This document shows, piece by piece, positions 24,290 through 32,228 of a DNA stretch of 48,579 nt; positions within the stretch are counted from its first letter, which is position 1, and each line of letters opens with the position of its first letter. The translations under genes and the position numbers were made by a program. The stretch is from contig NZ_BONY01000070.1 of assembly GCF_016862955.1 (NCBI RefSeq), positions 1 to 48,579 of the forward strand, read 5' to 3'. The DNA is from Rhizocola hellebori. GTDB taxonomy: Bacteria; Actinomycetota; Actinomycetes; Mycobacteriales; Micromonosporaceae. The notes under the pieces were generated by a model, which did no database searches, was not told where the DNA came from, and saw nothing but the letters and a program-made list of their open reading frames with translations.

Positions 24290-24313
24290 CGATCTTTGAC
24301 GGCCGCATTGCAC

Positions 24314-24356
24314 CGCCTCCTCGAGGCGATCTGCCGCGCGTTGCTTCGCACGCGCC
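24314..24356 (+). repeat. Two-hairpin intergenic element, copy 2 (upstream of glpK)
   Basis: It contains CGCCTC (24314-24319) paired with GAGGCG (24323-24328), then GCGCGT (24336-24341) paired with ACGCGC (24350-24355). It matches the reverse complement of 1611-1651 except for one extra base in each of two loops. It lies 38 nt before the glpK GTG. Confidence 0.8.
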
Positions 24357-24394
24357 TAGTGGCAGAGCCGCCTCTACCTGCGAGACTGGCGTTC

Positions 24395-25831
24395 GTGTCT
24401 TATGTCGTCGCCATAGATCAAGGGACCACCTCGTCGCGCTGCTTCGTCTTCGACTCCGCCGGCGCGATCGTCGCTTTCGACCAGCGCGAGCACCGGCAGA
24501 TCTTTCCCCGGCCGGGATGGGTCGAGCACGACGCCAACGAGATCTGGCACAACGTGCGCGCGGTGGTGACCGCCGCCCTGGACAAGGCGGGCAACCCGGC
24601 GGTGAGCGCGGTCGGCATCACCAACCAGCGTGAGACCACCATGCTCTGGGACTCGGTGACCAGTGAGCCGATCGGCAACGCGATCGTCTGGCAGGACACC
24701 CGAACGGCTTCCGTGCTCGCCGACTACGGCGACATCGACACCTTCCGGGAAGCCACCGGCCTGCCCCTGGCCACCTACTTCTCCGCGCCCAAGCTGCGCT
24801 GGCTGCTCGACCACCACCGGCACACCTCGGTCATGGCCGGCACCATGGACAGCTGGCTCATCTACAAGCTCACCGGCCGGCATGCCACCGACGTCACCAA
24901 CGCCAGCCGCACCATGCTGATGAATCTGTCCACGTTGGACTGGGACCCGTCGCTGCTGTCCGCCTTCGGCATAGACCGCGCGATCCTGCCCTCGATCGTC
25001 CCCTCCTCCGGGCCGATCGCCGAAATCACCACCGGCCCGCTGCGCGGCGTGCCCATCGCCGGGGTCCTCGGCGATCAGCAGGCCGCCCTCATGGGGCAGG
25101 CCTGCTTCGACGTCGGTGAAGCCAAATGCACCTACGGCACGGGCGCTTTCCTGCTCCTCAACACGGGCACGTCGCCCGTAGCCTCACGGCGCGGTCTGGT
25201 CACGACGGTCGGCTATCAGCTGGCCGGCCAGCCCGCCGTCTACGCCCTCGAGGGCTCGGTCGCCGTCGCAGGAGCCCTGGTGCAATGGCTGCGCGACAAC
25301 CTCGGCATCATCTCGACCGCGGCGCAGGTCAACGAACTGGCCGCGGCCGTGCCCGACAACGGCGGATGCACCATCGTGCCAGCCTTCTCCGGGCTGTTCG
25401 CTCCCTATTGGAGACCCGACGCACGCGGTGTCATCAGCGGCCTGACCGGCTATGTCACCAAGGCCCACCTGGCTCGCGCGGCCCTGGAAGCCACCGCTCA
25501 CCAGGTGCGCGACGTCGCTTCGGTGATGGCACAGGAGTCCGGCGTCGCCATGGAAACCCTCAACGTGGACGGCGGGATGACCGCGAGCGAGCTGCTCCTG
25601 CAGATCCAGGCCGACGTACTCGGGGTGGAGGTGGTGCGCCCCACCATCACCGAAACCACCGTCCTGGGCGCCGCCTACGCCGCTGGCCTGGCCACCGGGG
25701 TCTGGCCCGACCTGCCCACGCTGCGCGCCCACTGGAAAGCCGACCGCCGCTGGCAACCGTCCACAGACGACACCGCACGCGAAACGGCGGCCGCCCAATG
25801 GGCCGCCGCCGTCCAGAAAACCTTGCCCTAA
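24395..25831 (+). CDS. glpK: Glycerol kinase (FGGY family)
   Basis: This 478-residue cytosolic enzyme phosphorylates glycerol to glycerol-3-phosphate with ATP. FGGY signatures are AIDQGTTSSRC (ATP phosphate loop), GWVEHDANEIW, ITNQRETT, IVWQDTRT, GVLGDQQAALMGQACF, TYGTGAFLLLNTG and the C-terminal LNVDGGMTASELLLQIQADVLGVEVVRP. GTG 24395 (MSYVVAIDQG) is chosen because the usual glpK N-terminus begins here; upstream in-frame codons would translate the hairpin element. It is slightly shorter than the typical 500 residues. No glpF, glpD or GlpR-type regulator is adjacent. The upstream two-hairpin element is the only visible regulatory candidate. Confidence 0.93.
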   Translation: MSYVVAIDQGTTSSRCFVFDSAGAIVAFDQREHRQIFPRPGWVEHDANEIWHNVRAVVTAALDKAGNPAVSAVGITNQRETTMLWDSVTSEPIGNAIVWQDTRTASVLADYGDIDTFREATGLPLATYFSAPKLRWLLDHHRHTSVMAGTMDSWLIYKLTGRHATDVTNASRTMLMNLSTLDWDPSLLSAFGIDRAILPSIVPSSGPIAEITTGPLRGVPIAGVLGDQQAALMGQACFDVGEAKCTYGTGAFLLLNTGTSPVASRRGLVTTVGYQLAGQPAVYALEGSVAVAGALVQWLRDNLGIISTAAQVNELAAAVPDNGGCTIVPAFSGLFAPYWRPDARGVISGLTGYVTKAHLARAALEATAHQVRDVASVMAQESGVAMETLNVDGGMTASELLLQIQADVLGVEVVRPTITETTVLGAAYAAGLATGVWPDLPTLRAHWKADRRWQPSTDDTARETAAAQWAAAVQKTLP

Positions 25832-25842
25832 CCATAAATGGC

Positions 25843-25892
25843 GGGTGGCGACGACAGTGACCAACCCCCGGAGGTCACCGCCGCCGCCACCC
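25843..25892. terminator. Convergent terminator between glpK and htrA-like gene
   Basis: GGGTGGCG (25843-25850) pairs with CGCCACCC (25885-25892) and GTGACC (25857-25862) with GGTCAC (25873-25878). The sequence between them pairs with three A-C mismatches, giving a long hairpin with a 10-nt loop in the gap between two convergent genes. Confidence 0.7.
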
Positions 25893-25928
25893 TTTGGGGA
25901 GGAGGCACAGGTCGTGTGCGCTTACCGC

Positions 25929-27431
25929 TTAAGACGCTTCCGCCAGCGTTACGGTTGCGGTCATCTTCTCACCGTTTCGGTTGAACTCCACCGTCACTCG
26001 ATCACCCACATTGCCCGATTGGACGGCTGAGACCAGGTCATCGCTGTCGTTGACGACTCGGTCGCCAAACTTGGTGATGACGTCGCCCTCCTTGAGTCCG
26101 GCAGCGGCTGCCGGGCTGTTGGGGCTGATCGTGCCGATCTTCGCCCCGCCGGTGTCGTTGGGGGTCACCGAGACGCCGAGGAAGGGATGGCTTACCTTCT
26201 GGCCCTTGATGAGCTGCTCGGCGACCTGCTTGGCCTTGTTGCTCGGGATGGCGAAGCCGACACCGATGTTGCCTTCACCGCCGCCGCTGGTCGCGATCGC
26301 GGTGTTGATCCCGATGACGTCACCGGCCATGTTGACCAGTGCCCCACCGGAGTTGCCGGGGTTGATCGGCGCGTCTGTCTGCAGTAGACCGGACAGCGAG
26401 CCGGCGCGGCTCTGGCCCACGCCGATGGTGCGGTCCTTCGCGCTGATGATGCCGCTGGTCACCGAGCCTTGCAGACCGAGCGGGCTGCCGATGGCGAGCA
26501 CGGTGTCACCCACCGCGACTCTATTGCTGTCACCGAGCGTCGCCGCCTTCAGCCCTGTCGCGTCGGCCTTGACGACCGCGAGATCGGTCTTGGGATCCGT
26601 CCCCACGATCGTGGCCTTGACCTTCTTGCCATCCGAGAGCGTGACCGAGACCGTGCTGCCGCTTGCCGACTCCACCACGTGGTTGTTGGTGAGGATGTAA
26701 CCGTCAGCGGTGAGGATCACCCCGGATCCCTCGCCAGAGCTGGTGGCGATGTTCACCACACTGGGCTGGGTTTCCTCGGCCACCCCGGCGAGCGAGTCGC
26801 GGTTGACCACCGGGGCGGCGTCGGTCGACACCGGCAGGGAGAACCCGCCGTTGTTGTCATGGAACGCGGTGGCGACCACCGCGCCGGTGACGCCGGAGCA
26901 GAGCGCGAGCATCACCGCGGCCGCGCCGCCGATGACCACCTTGACCGCGGTCGGCATCCGCTTGGGTCCGGTGCTGGCCGGCGGGGTCCAGACGGGAGGA
27001 CCGCTCGGTGGGACCGGCGGGTAGCCGCCGGTCGCGTAAACCGGCTGCTGCCAAGCGGTTTGCTCGGCAGGACCGGCCGTGACCGGGGTCGCCGAGACCG
27101 GCGTCTGCCAAACCGGTGCTGCCGCGGCGGCGGCCGCAGCTTCCCGCGAAAAGGGGGGATGAGCCGCGCTGGCTGCGGCCGCCGCCGAGGAAGCGCCGGC
27201 GTCTTGTGTTCCGGCGGTCTCTACTGATGGGAGTGGCGCCGGGGTGCCGGCCTCTACTAAAGGGGTTGGTGTGTGCGAGGCCGGCGCTGGGGTGCCGGCC
27301 CCTGATGAGGGGGGTGGCGTAGGAGGCGTGTGCGAGGCCGGCGCTGGGGTGCCGGCCGTGGGGGCGTAGTAAGCGCCGTCCCCCTCGTGTGGTTGCTGGG
27401 ACTGGCTCCCTGGCCTATCGATCTCGCTCAT
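25929..27431 (-). CDS. HtrA/DegP-like membrane-anchored serine protease (PepD-like)
   Basis: The protein has 500 residues. A cytoplasmic Pro/Ala/Thr-rich region (1-160) contains a repeated GTPAPASHTP motif, and one transmembrane helix lies at about 163-190. A trypsin-like domain has the triad His251 (TNNHVVES), Asp283 (KTDLAVVK) and Ser361 (NPGNSGGAL). A PDZ domain spans about 395-495 (AAAAGLKEGDVITKFGDRVV). The family degrades misfolded proteins outside the membrane and helps signalling. ATG 27431 follows GAGGGAAG; a longer frame to 27464 has no better site. It sits 66 bp after a two-component system on the same strand, the order seen for mprA-mprB-pepD in mycobacteria, so an envelope-stress operon is likely. 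Confidence 0.92.
   Translation of the reverse strand: MSEIDRPGSQSQQPHEGDGAYYAPTAGTPAPASHTPPTPPPSSGAGTPAPASHTPTPLVEAGTPAPLPSVETAGTQDAGASSAAAAASAAHPPFSREAAAAAAAAPVWQTPVSATPVTAGPAEQTAWQQPVYATGGYPPVPPSGPPVWTPPASTGPKRMPTAVKVVIGGAAAVMLALCSGVTGAVVATAFHDNNGGFSLPVSTDAAPVVNRDSLAGVAEETQPSVVNIATSSGEGSGVILTADGYILTNNHVVESASGSTVSVTLSDGKKVKATIVGTDPKTDLAVVKADATGLKAATLGDSNRVAVGDTVLAIGSPLGLQGSVTSGIISAKDRTIGVGQSRAGSLSGLLQTDAPINPGNSGGALVNMAGDVIGINTAIATSGGGEGNIGVGFAIPSNKAKQVAEQLIKGQKVSHPFLGVSVTPNDTGGAKIGTISPNSPAAAAGLKEGDVITKFGDRVVNDSDDLVSAVQSGNVGDRVTVEFNRNGEKMTATVTLAEAS
27271..27357 (-). repeat. In-frame 30-bp direct repeat in the htrA-like gene
   Basis: A 30-bp block at 27271-27300 is exactly repeated at 27328-27357 (57-bp period, 19 codons), with a partial third copy near 27235-27252. 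It encodes the repeated AGTPAPASHTP segment of the cytoplasmic tail and probably varies in number by slippage or recombination. Confidence 0.85.
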
Positions 27432-27497
27432 GTCTATTAGTCTTCCCTCTGCGGCTTGCTTCAATCTGGGTTTGGTCTGTAACTCTGCTGAGAATCA

Positions 27498-29030
27498 CTA
27501 CGATTCGATCGAATCTGGATGAAGAGGCAGGCGCACTCGGAAGGTCGCTCCCTCCCCCGGTTTGCTGTCCACCTCGACCTTGCCTTCGTGGGCGGCGACC
27601 AGCGCGGCGACGATGGCCAGGCCGAGGCCGGTGCTCACGTGACCGTCGGCATGTCTGGTACGCGCCGGGTCACCCCGATAGAAGCGTTCGAAGACCCGCT
27701 CGGCCTGCTCGGCATCCAGACCGTGACCGTGATCGATGACTTCGATGATGGCCTGCGCCCCCTCCTGCGCAAGCCTGAGCTCTATCGGTGTTCCGTCCGG
27801 CGTGTGGGCCACCGCGTTGGCCATGAGGTTGTTGAGAACCTGACGGAGCCGGCCGTCGTCGCCTTGCACCACAAGGTCTCCCGAGCCGGGCGCCACCACC
27901 AGATCGATCTTCCGGTCGGGCGCCATGACCTGGGTTCCCTGTACCGCTTCCATCGCGAGCACCCGCAACTCTACCGGGCCGGGACGAAGCGGACGTTCTT
28001 CGTCCATCCGTGCGAGCAAGAGGAGGTCTTCGACCAGGAGTCCCATTCGGCGCGCCTCATCTTCGATCCGCTTCACCAGTGAGGCCGTCTCCTCGGGCGT
28101 ACGTACCGCGCCCTGGCGGTAAAGCTCGGCGAAGCCACGGATCGTGGTGAGCGGCGTGCGCAGCTCGTGTGAGGCGTCGGCGACGAACTGGCGCATCTTC
28201 TCCTCGGACCGGCGGGCACGCGCCTCCGACACCTGCGCGGCTTCGGCCGCGTCGCGGGCCACCACCTCGGCCGACCGCGCGGCGGCTTCCGAGGCGGCCT
28301 GGGCGGTGAAGGCTTGCTCGATCTGGGTCAGCATGCTGTTGAGGGAACGGGCCAACGATCCCACTTCGGTCTGGGCTTCCGCCTCGCCTTCCTCGGGGTC
28401 GGGCACGCGGCGGGTCAGGTCACCACCGGCGATCGAGCCGGCCGTCTTCTCGATTGTCGTGAGTGGACGGAGACTGCGCCGAACTAGCTCTGTGCCAAGG
28501 GTTGCGGCGAGGATCAGCACGGCCAGCCCGCCGTAGACGGTGGTCAGAAAGACGCGGTTCTTCACACCCTCCACATCGGACAGACTCTTCGCCACCACGA
28601 AGACCGGGCCGGTCTGGCCCTGGCGGCTCACCGCCACGCGCCACTTGTGCGTCCCATCCTTGGCGTTCACGGTCATGTGATCGCCGATCCGGCCGGCCAG
28701 CTCGGACGGGGCCGGCTGCAGCGTCGGCTCGTATTCCTCTTTGACGTTGGTGGACTTGATGGGCACCCACTTCCCGTCCCGTCTCGGTATCAGCACCACG
28801 AACTCGCTCGGCAGCACCAATGGCTCGCTGTTGTCCGCCGCCTGCAACAGATCCGGCAGGGTGACCTGTAGCTGGGCCGCGGCGACTTCCAGGTCCGCGT
28901 CGACCTTTCCGGTGAGGTAGGTGCTCATGGCAAGGTTGCTCGCCAGCCCGATCAGCACGATGGCGAAGGTGAGCAGAAGCAGCACCAGCGCTACCAGCTT
29001 GACGCGTAGGGGCTGGTGGGCAAGTTTCAT
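27498..29030 (-). CDS. Sensor histidine kinase (system 2, MprB-like)
   Basis: The protein has 510 residues. A transmembrane helix at about 10-32 is followed by an extracytoplasmic sensor at 33-160, a second helix at 161-182 and HAMP at 183-240. A 38-residue Ala/Glu/Arg-rich helical insert (about 241-278) lies before HisKA His288 (ADASHELRTP). A HATPase domain follows (NLMANAVAHT, DHGHGLD, GLGLAIV). The extra helix lengthens the signalling coiled coil and is absent from the paralogue at 19-20.4 kb. Its ATG overlaps the regulator stop (ATGA). The HtrA gene downstream suggests it senses envelope protein stress. Confidence 0.92.
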   Translation of the reverse strand: MKLAHQPLRVKLVALVLLLLTFAIVLIGLASNLAMSTYLTGKVDADLEVAAAQLQVTLPDLLQAADNSEPLVLPSEFVVLIPRRDGKWVPIKSTNVKEEYEPTLQPAPSELAGRIGDHMTVNAKDGTHKWRVAVSRQGQTGPVFVVAKSLSDVEGVKNRVFLTTVYGGLAVLILAATLGTELVRRSLRPLTTIEKTAGSIAGGDLTRRVPDPEEGEAEAQTEVGSLARSLNSMLTQIEQAFTAQAASEAAARSAEVVARDAAEAAQVSEARARRSEEKMRQFVADASHELRTPLTTIRGFAELYRQGAVRTPEETASLVKRIEDEARRMGLLVEDLLLLARMDEERPLRPGPVELRVLAMEAVQGTQVMAPDRKIDLVVAPGSGDLVVQGDDGRLRQVLNNLMANAVAHTPDGTPIELRLAQEGAQAIIEVIDHGHGLDAEQAERVFERFYRGDPARTRHADGHVSTGLGLAIVAALVAAHEGKVEVDSKPGEGATFRVRLPLHPDSIES

Positions 29031-29713
29031 GAGACTGGCTTGCGCAGCACGTAACCGACGCCACGCAAGGTCTGGATCAGTCGCGGTTGGACATTGTCCA
29101 CCTTGCGCCGCAGGTAAGAGATGTAGGACTCAACGATGTTGTCATCGCCGCGGAAGTCGTAATTCCAGACGTGGTCAAGGATTTGGGCCTTGCTGAGCAC
29201 CCGGTTCGGGTTGTGCATCAGGTAACGCAAAAGCTTGAACTCGGTCGGCGAGAGCTGGATGAGGTGACCGCCCCGGTGCACCTCATGCGTTTCCTCGTCG
29301 AGCTCGAGGTCGGCGAAGGCAAGCTTGGGCGCACCCGCGTCCCCGGTGGTGCGGCGCAGCACGGCCCGGATGCGGGCGGTCAGTTCCTCAAGACTGAACG
29401 GTTTAGTGACATAGTCGTCGCCGCCCAGGGTGAGCCCACGGATCTTGTCATCTGTGCCGTCGCGGGCGGTCAGAAAGACCACCGGCACCCGATCACCGTC
29501 GGCGCGCAACCGCTTGATCACCTCAAAGCCGTCGACATCGGGCAGCATGACGTCGAGCACCACGAGGTCGGGTCGCTCATCGAGGGCGGCGTGAAGCGCG
29601 GCGCTGCCGTTGGTGGCCGATCTGACGTCAAACCCGGCGAAGCGCAAGCTCGCCGACAAAAGTTCCAAAATGTTTGGGTCGTCCTCGACCACGAGCAGAC
29701 TCGCCTCAGCCAT
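29027..29713 (-). CDS. OmpR-family response regulator (system 2, MprA-like)
   Basis: This 228-residue regulator has a receiver domain with VVEDD, phospho-acceptor Asp54 (VLDVMLP), TARDG and VTKPFS. The winged-helix domain shows LSPTEFKLLRYLM, VWNYDFRGDDNIVESYISYLRRKVD and TLRGVGYVLR. ATG 29713 (MAEASLLVVED) is chosen as the canonical N-terminus; an upstream frame to 29815 adds an Arg-rich stretch with no domain. It heads a three-gene operon with the kinase and the HtrA protease. It is very similar along its whole length to the regulator at 20.4-21.1 kb. The palindromes at 29813-29839 in the divergent region could be its own binding sites. Confidence 0.92.
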   Translation of the reverse strand: MAEASLLVVEDDPNILELLSASLRFAGFDVRSATNGSAALHAALDERPDLVVLDVMLPDVDGFEVIKRLRADGDRVPVVFLTARDGTDDKIRGLTLGGDDYVTKPFSLEELTARIRAVLRRTTGDAGAPKLAFADLELDEETHEVHRGGHLIQLSPTEFKLLRYLMHNPNRVLSKAQILDHVWNYDFRGDDNIVESYISYLRRKVDNVQPRLIQTLRGVGYVLRKPVS

Positions 29714-29812
29714 GGATCCATCTAACAACGGTCGGCTACCGGTTCGCTGAGGCTTAGCTGCATGCTTCCTGAGAGCCATTGGCCTGCGGCTACACCCGAA
29801 AGTTGTAAACGT

Positions 29813-29839
29813 CACACATTTTGTGTGGCCAGGGCCACA
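29813..29839. promoter_or_regulatory. Overlapping palindromes, CRP-like, in divergent promoter region
   Basis: CACACA (29813-29818) and TGTGTG (29822-29827) form one inverted repeat. TGTGGCC (29824-29830) and GGCCACA (29833-29839) form a second, which has the 16-bp TGTGN-N6-NCACA layout of CRP/FNR-family sites. They lie between the regulator gene and the lysozyme-like gene, just upstream of a TAGGTT box. Confidence 0.5.
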
Positions 29840-29849
29840 TGCCCCTGCC

Positions 29850-29855
29850 TAGGTT
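29850..29855 (+). promoter_or_regulatory. -10 box TAGGTT of leaderless lysozyme-like gene
   Basis: TAGGTT is followed by six bases and the ATG at 29862; no ribosome site is present. It is the same arrangement as at seven other genes in the window. Confidence 0.5.
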
Positions 29856-29861
29856 AGGTCA

Positions 29862-30593
29862 ATGCTTTCCCCCGGAGCACATCGTCGTCGCAAGCGTGCC
29901 CACGGGCGCCACCGAGTCCGTAAAAGATCGGCGGTCCGCTTACCCAGGCTTCTCATAGCCGCAAGCCTGCTCGGAACGGCCGCCGTCTTCGGCACCACCG
30001 CGCTGGCCCCCCAGGTCGATCCCGGGGTCAACAAGGATCTGAGCCTGGAGTTCGATGATCGGGCCTTCGCCGAGGACGAGCTCAGCCGCTCAAGCGAGCG
30101 GTCGCCAGCCCCCTCCAGCCCCAGCCCCTCGGCCATCCCCAGCCCGACTGTGAAGGCAATGCCGGCACCGGTGGCCGGGCTCAGCGCGGTTCAAATGAAC
30201 AATGCCGCGATCATCGTCGAGGTCGCCCGTGCGATGAGCCTGCCACGCGAAGCAATGATCATCGGCGTCGCCACCGCGATGCAGGAAAGCGACCTGCACA
30301 ACAACGCCAGCGAGGCCGTGCCGGAGTCGCTCAAGTACCCCCACGAGGGCACCAGCGTCGATCACGATTCGATCGGCGTTTTCCAGCAACGGCCCAGCTC
30401 AGGTTGGGGAACGGTGGCCAACCTGATGCGCCCGGCCTATCAGGCCGAGAAGTTCTTCGGCAAGCTCATCAAGCTCGACTGGGAAAGCATGTCTCTCACC
30501 GAGGCTGCGCAGGCTGTTCAGGTCTCCGCCTATCCCGGTGCCTACGCCAAGCACGAGTCACGCGCGACGACCGTGGTGGACGCGCTGCTGTAG
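29862..30593 (+). CDS. Secreted/anchored lysozyme-fold (transglycosylase-like) protein
   Basis: The protein has 243 residues. A very basic N-terminus (RRRKRAHGRHRVRKR) precedes one hydrophobic segment at about 28-50, a signal peptide or anchor, and a Ser/Pro-rich linker (78-98). The C-terminal domain (about 108-243) has GVATAMQESDLHN with Glu142 in the catalytic position, DSIGVFQQRPSSGWGT, and YQAEKFFGKL. These stretches recur in actinobacterial lysozyme-like proteins thought to cut peptidoglycan. The activity is inferred, since only one catalytic acid is evident. Transcription appears leaderless. Its last 36 bases overlap, tail to tail, the end of the acyltransferase gene on the other strand. 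Confidence 0.82.
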   Translation: MLSPGAHRRRKRAHGRHRVRKRSAVRLPRLLIAASLLGTAAVFGTTALAPQVDPGVNKDLSLEFDDRAFAEDELSRSSERSPAPSSPSPSAIPSPTVKAMPAPVAGLSAVQMNNAAIIVEVARAMSLPREAMIIGVATAMQESDLHNNASEAVPESLKYPHEGTSVDHDSIGVFQQRPSSGWGTVANLMRPAYQAEKFFGKLIKLDWESMSLTEAAQAVQVSAYPGAYAKHESRATTVVDALL

Positions 30594-31442
30594 CCGGGAC
30601 GCACGTTTCGGGGAAAGCCGGGTGGCCAGCTCTTTGCGGTTGGTCGCCACCACCCGCTGCGCCTCGTCCACGAGCACCGTGACGCTCAGGCCGCGCAGCC
30701 GCAGCACCCGCCACAGCGAGGCCAACAGCGTCTCGTCAGCCACAAAAGCCGCTTTCTGGGTACTGAATAAAAGCGTGAACCGCTGCACCGGAGCACCCGC
30801 GTCGAGGGCTGCCTGAAGGAACGCCGGCCGCCAGCGCGCCGGATGCGCGCCGCAGGTGGTGGTCCCTTCCGGGAAGACCTGGATGGTGTCGCCCTTGCGC
30901 AGCGCGTCGGCCACCTCGGCCACGGTCACCGGAAGCATCCGGGGCCGCGACCGATCCACAAAGATCGAGCCCGACGCGCGTGCCAGCCGCCCGATCACCG
31001 GCCACGCGCCCACCTCGGTCTTGGCCACCATCCGCAACCGCGGCCGGTTGTCGGCGGCGGCGCGGCCCGCCACGCCGCCATCGGCCAAAGCGGCCCTCTG
31101 GCCGGCGGCCCCCTGGCCGACGCCAGACGGGCCGACAGCGGGTGGGCGCATGACGGTCGGGGCGATGGCCATCATGACGACGATGTCCAGCCAGGACACG
31201 TGGTTGCCGGTGAGCAGAGCGCCCGGCCGCAGCGCCGCGCCGGCGACGCTCCACCGGACACCTATCGCCTTCAGCAAACCCCGCGCCACCCTGCTCGCGG
31301 CTCGGGGGCGAAACAGCGCGGTGAGCAGGACGCCCGCCGCCGCCACGGCACGCAGAGCCGCCTTGAGGGACGACACCCGCGCCGCCGGGGCAAGCAGACA
31401 GTCAGCGCCGCACGGGCAGGGCGGACGCCATAGGTCGGTCAT
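30558..31442 (-). CDS. PlsC/OlsA-like 1-acylglycerol-phosphate (lyso-ornithine lipid) acyltransferase
   Basis: This 294-residue membrane-associated acyltransferase has a Cys-rich start (CPCGADC) and a hydrophobic segment at 25-45. It carries block I NHVSWLD (His81, Asp86), block II VAKTEV and block III FPEGTTT (190-196). Between blocks I and II lies an extra stretch of about 40 residues (97-137), Gly/Ala-rich and of low complexity, not typical of the family. The ATG at 31442 overlaps the GNAT gene stop (ATGA). The pairing mirrors OlsB-OlsA, where OlsA adds the second acyl chain to make ornithine lipid, and Rv3027c-Rv3026c in M. tuberculosis. Phosphatidic acid synthesis is the alternative role. 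A longer upstream frame to 31799 only shadows the neighbour. Confidence 0.85.
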   Translation of the reverse strand: MTDLWRPPCPCGADCLLAPAARVSSLKAALRAVAAAGVLLTALFRPRAASRVARGLLKAIGVRWSVAGAALRPGALLTGNHVSWLDIVVMMAIAPTVMRPPAVGPSGVGQGAAGQRAALADGGVAGRAAADNRPRLRMVAKTEVGAWPVIGRLARASGSIFVDRSRPRMLPVTVAEVADALRKGDTIQVFPEGTTTCGAHPARWRPAFLQAALDAGAPVQRFTLLFSTQKAAFVADETLLASLWRVLRLRGLSVTVLVDEAQRVVATNRKELATRLSPKRASRLQQRVHHGRRA

Positions 31443-32179
31443 TTCTGCAGGAAGTGCTGCAGGTAGCGGGGGTTGATCCGGTCGAGGCCGAGCAGCACGT
31501 AGAAGTCGGCACAGCCGAAAGCTGGGTCGTATGCGGGTTCGCCGCAGACCCAGGCGCCCAGTCTCAGGTACCCGCGAAGAAGCGAAGGAACATCGGAAAG
31601 CGCTCCAGCCTTCTCCGGCGTCGGCGCGACCCACGGCAGGTGCGGCTTCACGCGCAGCGGCAGCGGCGACAAGTGCTTGCGGGACACCAGGTCCCAGACG
31701 GCGGCTGCCTGGGCGCCGCCGTCCGCGAGCGGAACCGAGGCACAGCCGCCGAGCCACCGGTAGCCGAAACGCTCCAGATATTTGGCTATCCCGGCCCACA
31801 TCAGGTTGATGACCGCGCCGGTGCGGTGATCGGGGTGCACGCAGCTGCGCCCCGCCTCGACCAGCTGGTCGCGCAGCACGGTCAGCGGGCCGAGGTCGAA
31901 CTCACCGTCGCCGTAGCGCCGGCCGAGCCAGATAGCGCGCTGCGGAGAGAGCAGGCGGTAGGTGCCGACCACCTCTCCGGTGCGGTCCTCGCGAACAATC
32001 AGGTGCTCGCAGTAGGCGTCGAAGTCATCGACATCGATTCCGGACTCGTCTAGTTGGGCACCGAGCTCCTCCGCGAAAACGCGATAGCGCAGGCGCTGCG
32101 CGGCTTCGACGAGGTGGGCGTCGCCAGCGATCAGCGCGGAGTAGCCGGTAGGGGCCTTGGTCAGCAACATCGTGCTCAT
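31439..32179 (-). CDS. OlsB-like GNAT N-acyltransferase (ornithine lipid synthesis)
   Basis: This 246-residue protein belongs to the GNAT-fold acyl-ACP-dependent N-acyltransferases. Landmarks are LRYRVFAEELGAQLDE (residues 29-44), the DFDAYCEHLIV strand, VVGTYRLL, ELGRSCVHPDHR-like EAGRSCVHPDHRTG, and the C-terminal FGCADFYVLLGLDRINPRYLQHF. OlsB attaches a 3-hydroxyacyl group to the alpha-amine of ornithine, forming lyso-ornithine lipid. The ATG at 32179 is chosen because the family starts here; an upstream frame to 32329 runs into the divergent gene. It is translationally coupled to the PlsC-like gene. Ornithine lipids often substitute for phospholipids under phosphate limitation, though no Pho box was recognised here. 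Confidence 0.82.
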   Translation of the reverse strand: MSTMLLTKAPTGYSALIAGDAHLVEAAQRLRYRVFAEELGAQLDESGIDVDDFDAYCEHLIVREDRTGEVVGTYRLLSPQRAIWLGRRYGDGEFDLGPLTVLRDQLVEAGRSCVHPDHRTGAVINLMWAGIAKYLERFGYRWLGGCASVPLADGGAQAAAVWDLVSRKHLSPLPLRVKPHLPWVAPTPEKAGALSDVPSLLRGYLRLGAWVCGEPAYDPAFGCADFYVLLGLDRINPRYLQHFLQK

Positions 32180-32228
32180 GGCGCGAGGGTGACGGTCGCA
32201 GTTGACATCAACGTGAAATGCTTTACCC

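Noticed and set aside
24296-24394. Upstream extension of glycerol kinase by 33 codons
   Set aside because: It would translate the two-hairpin repeat, and the family N-terminus starts at the GTG 24395.
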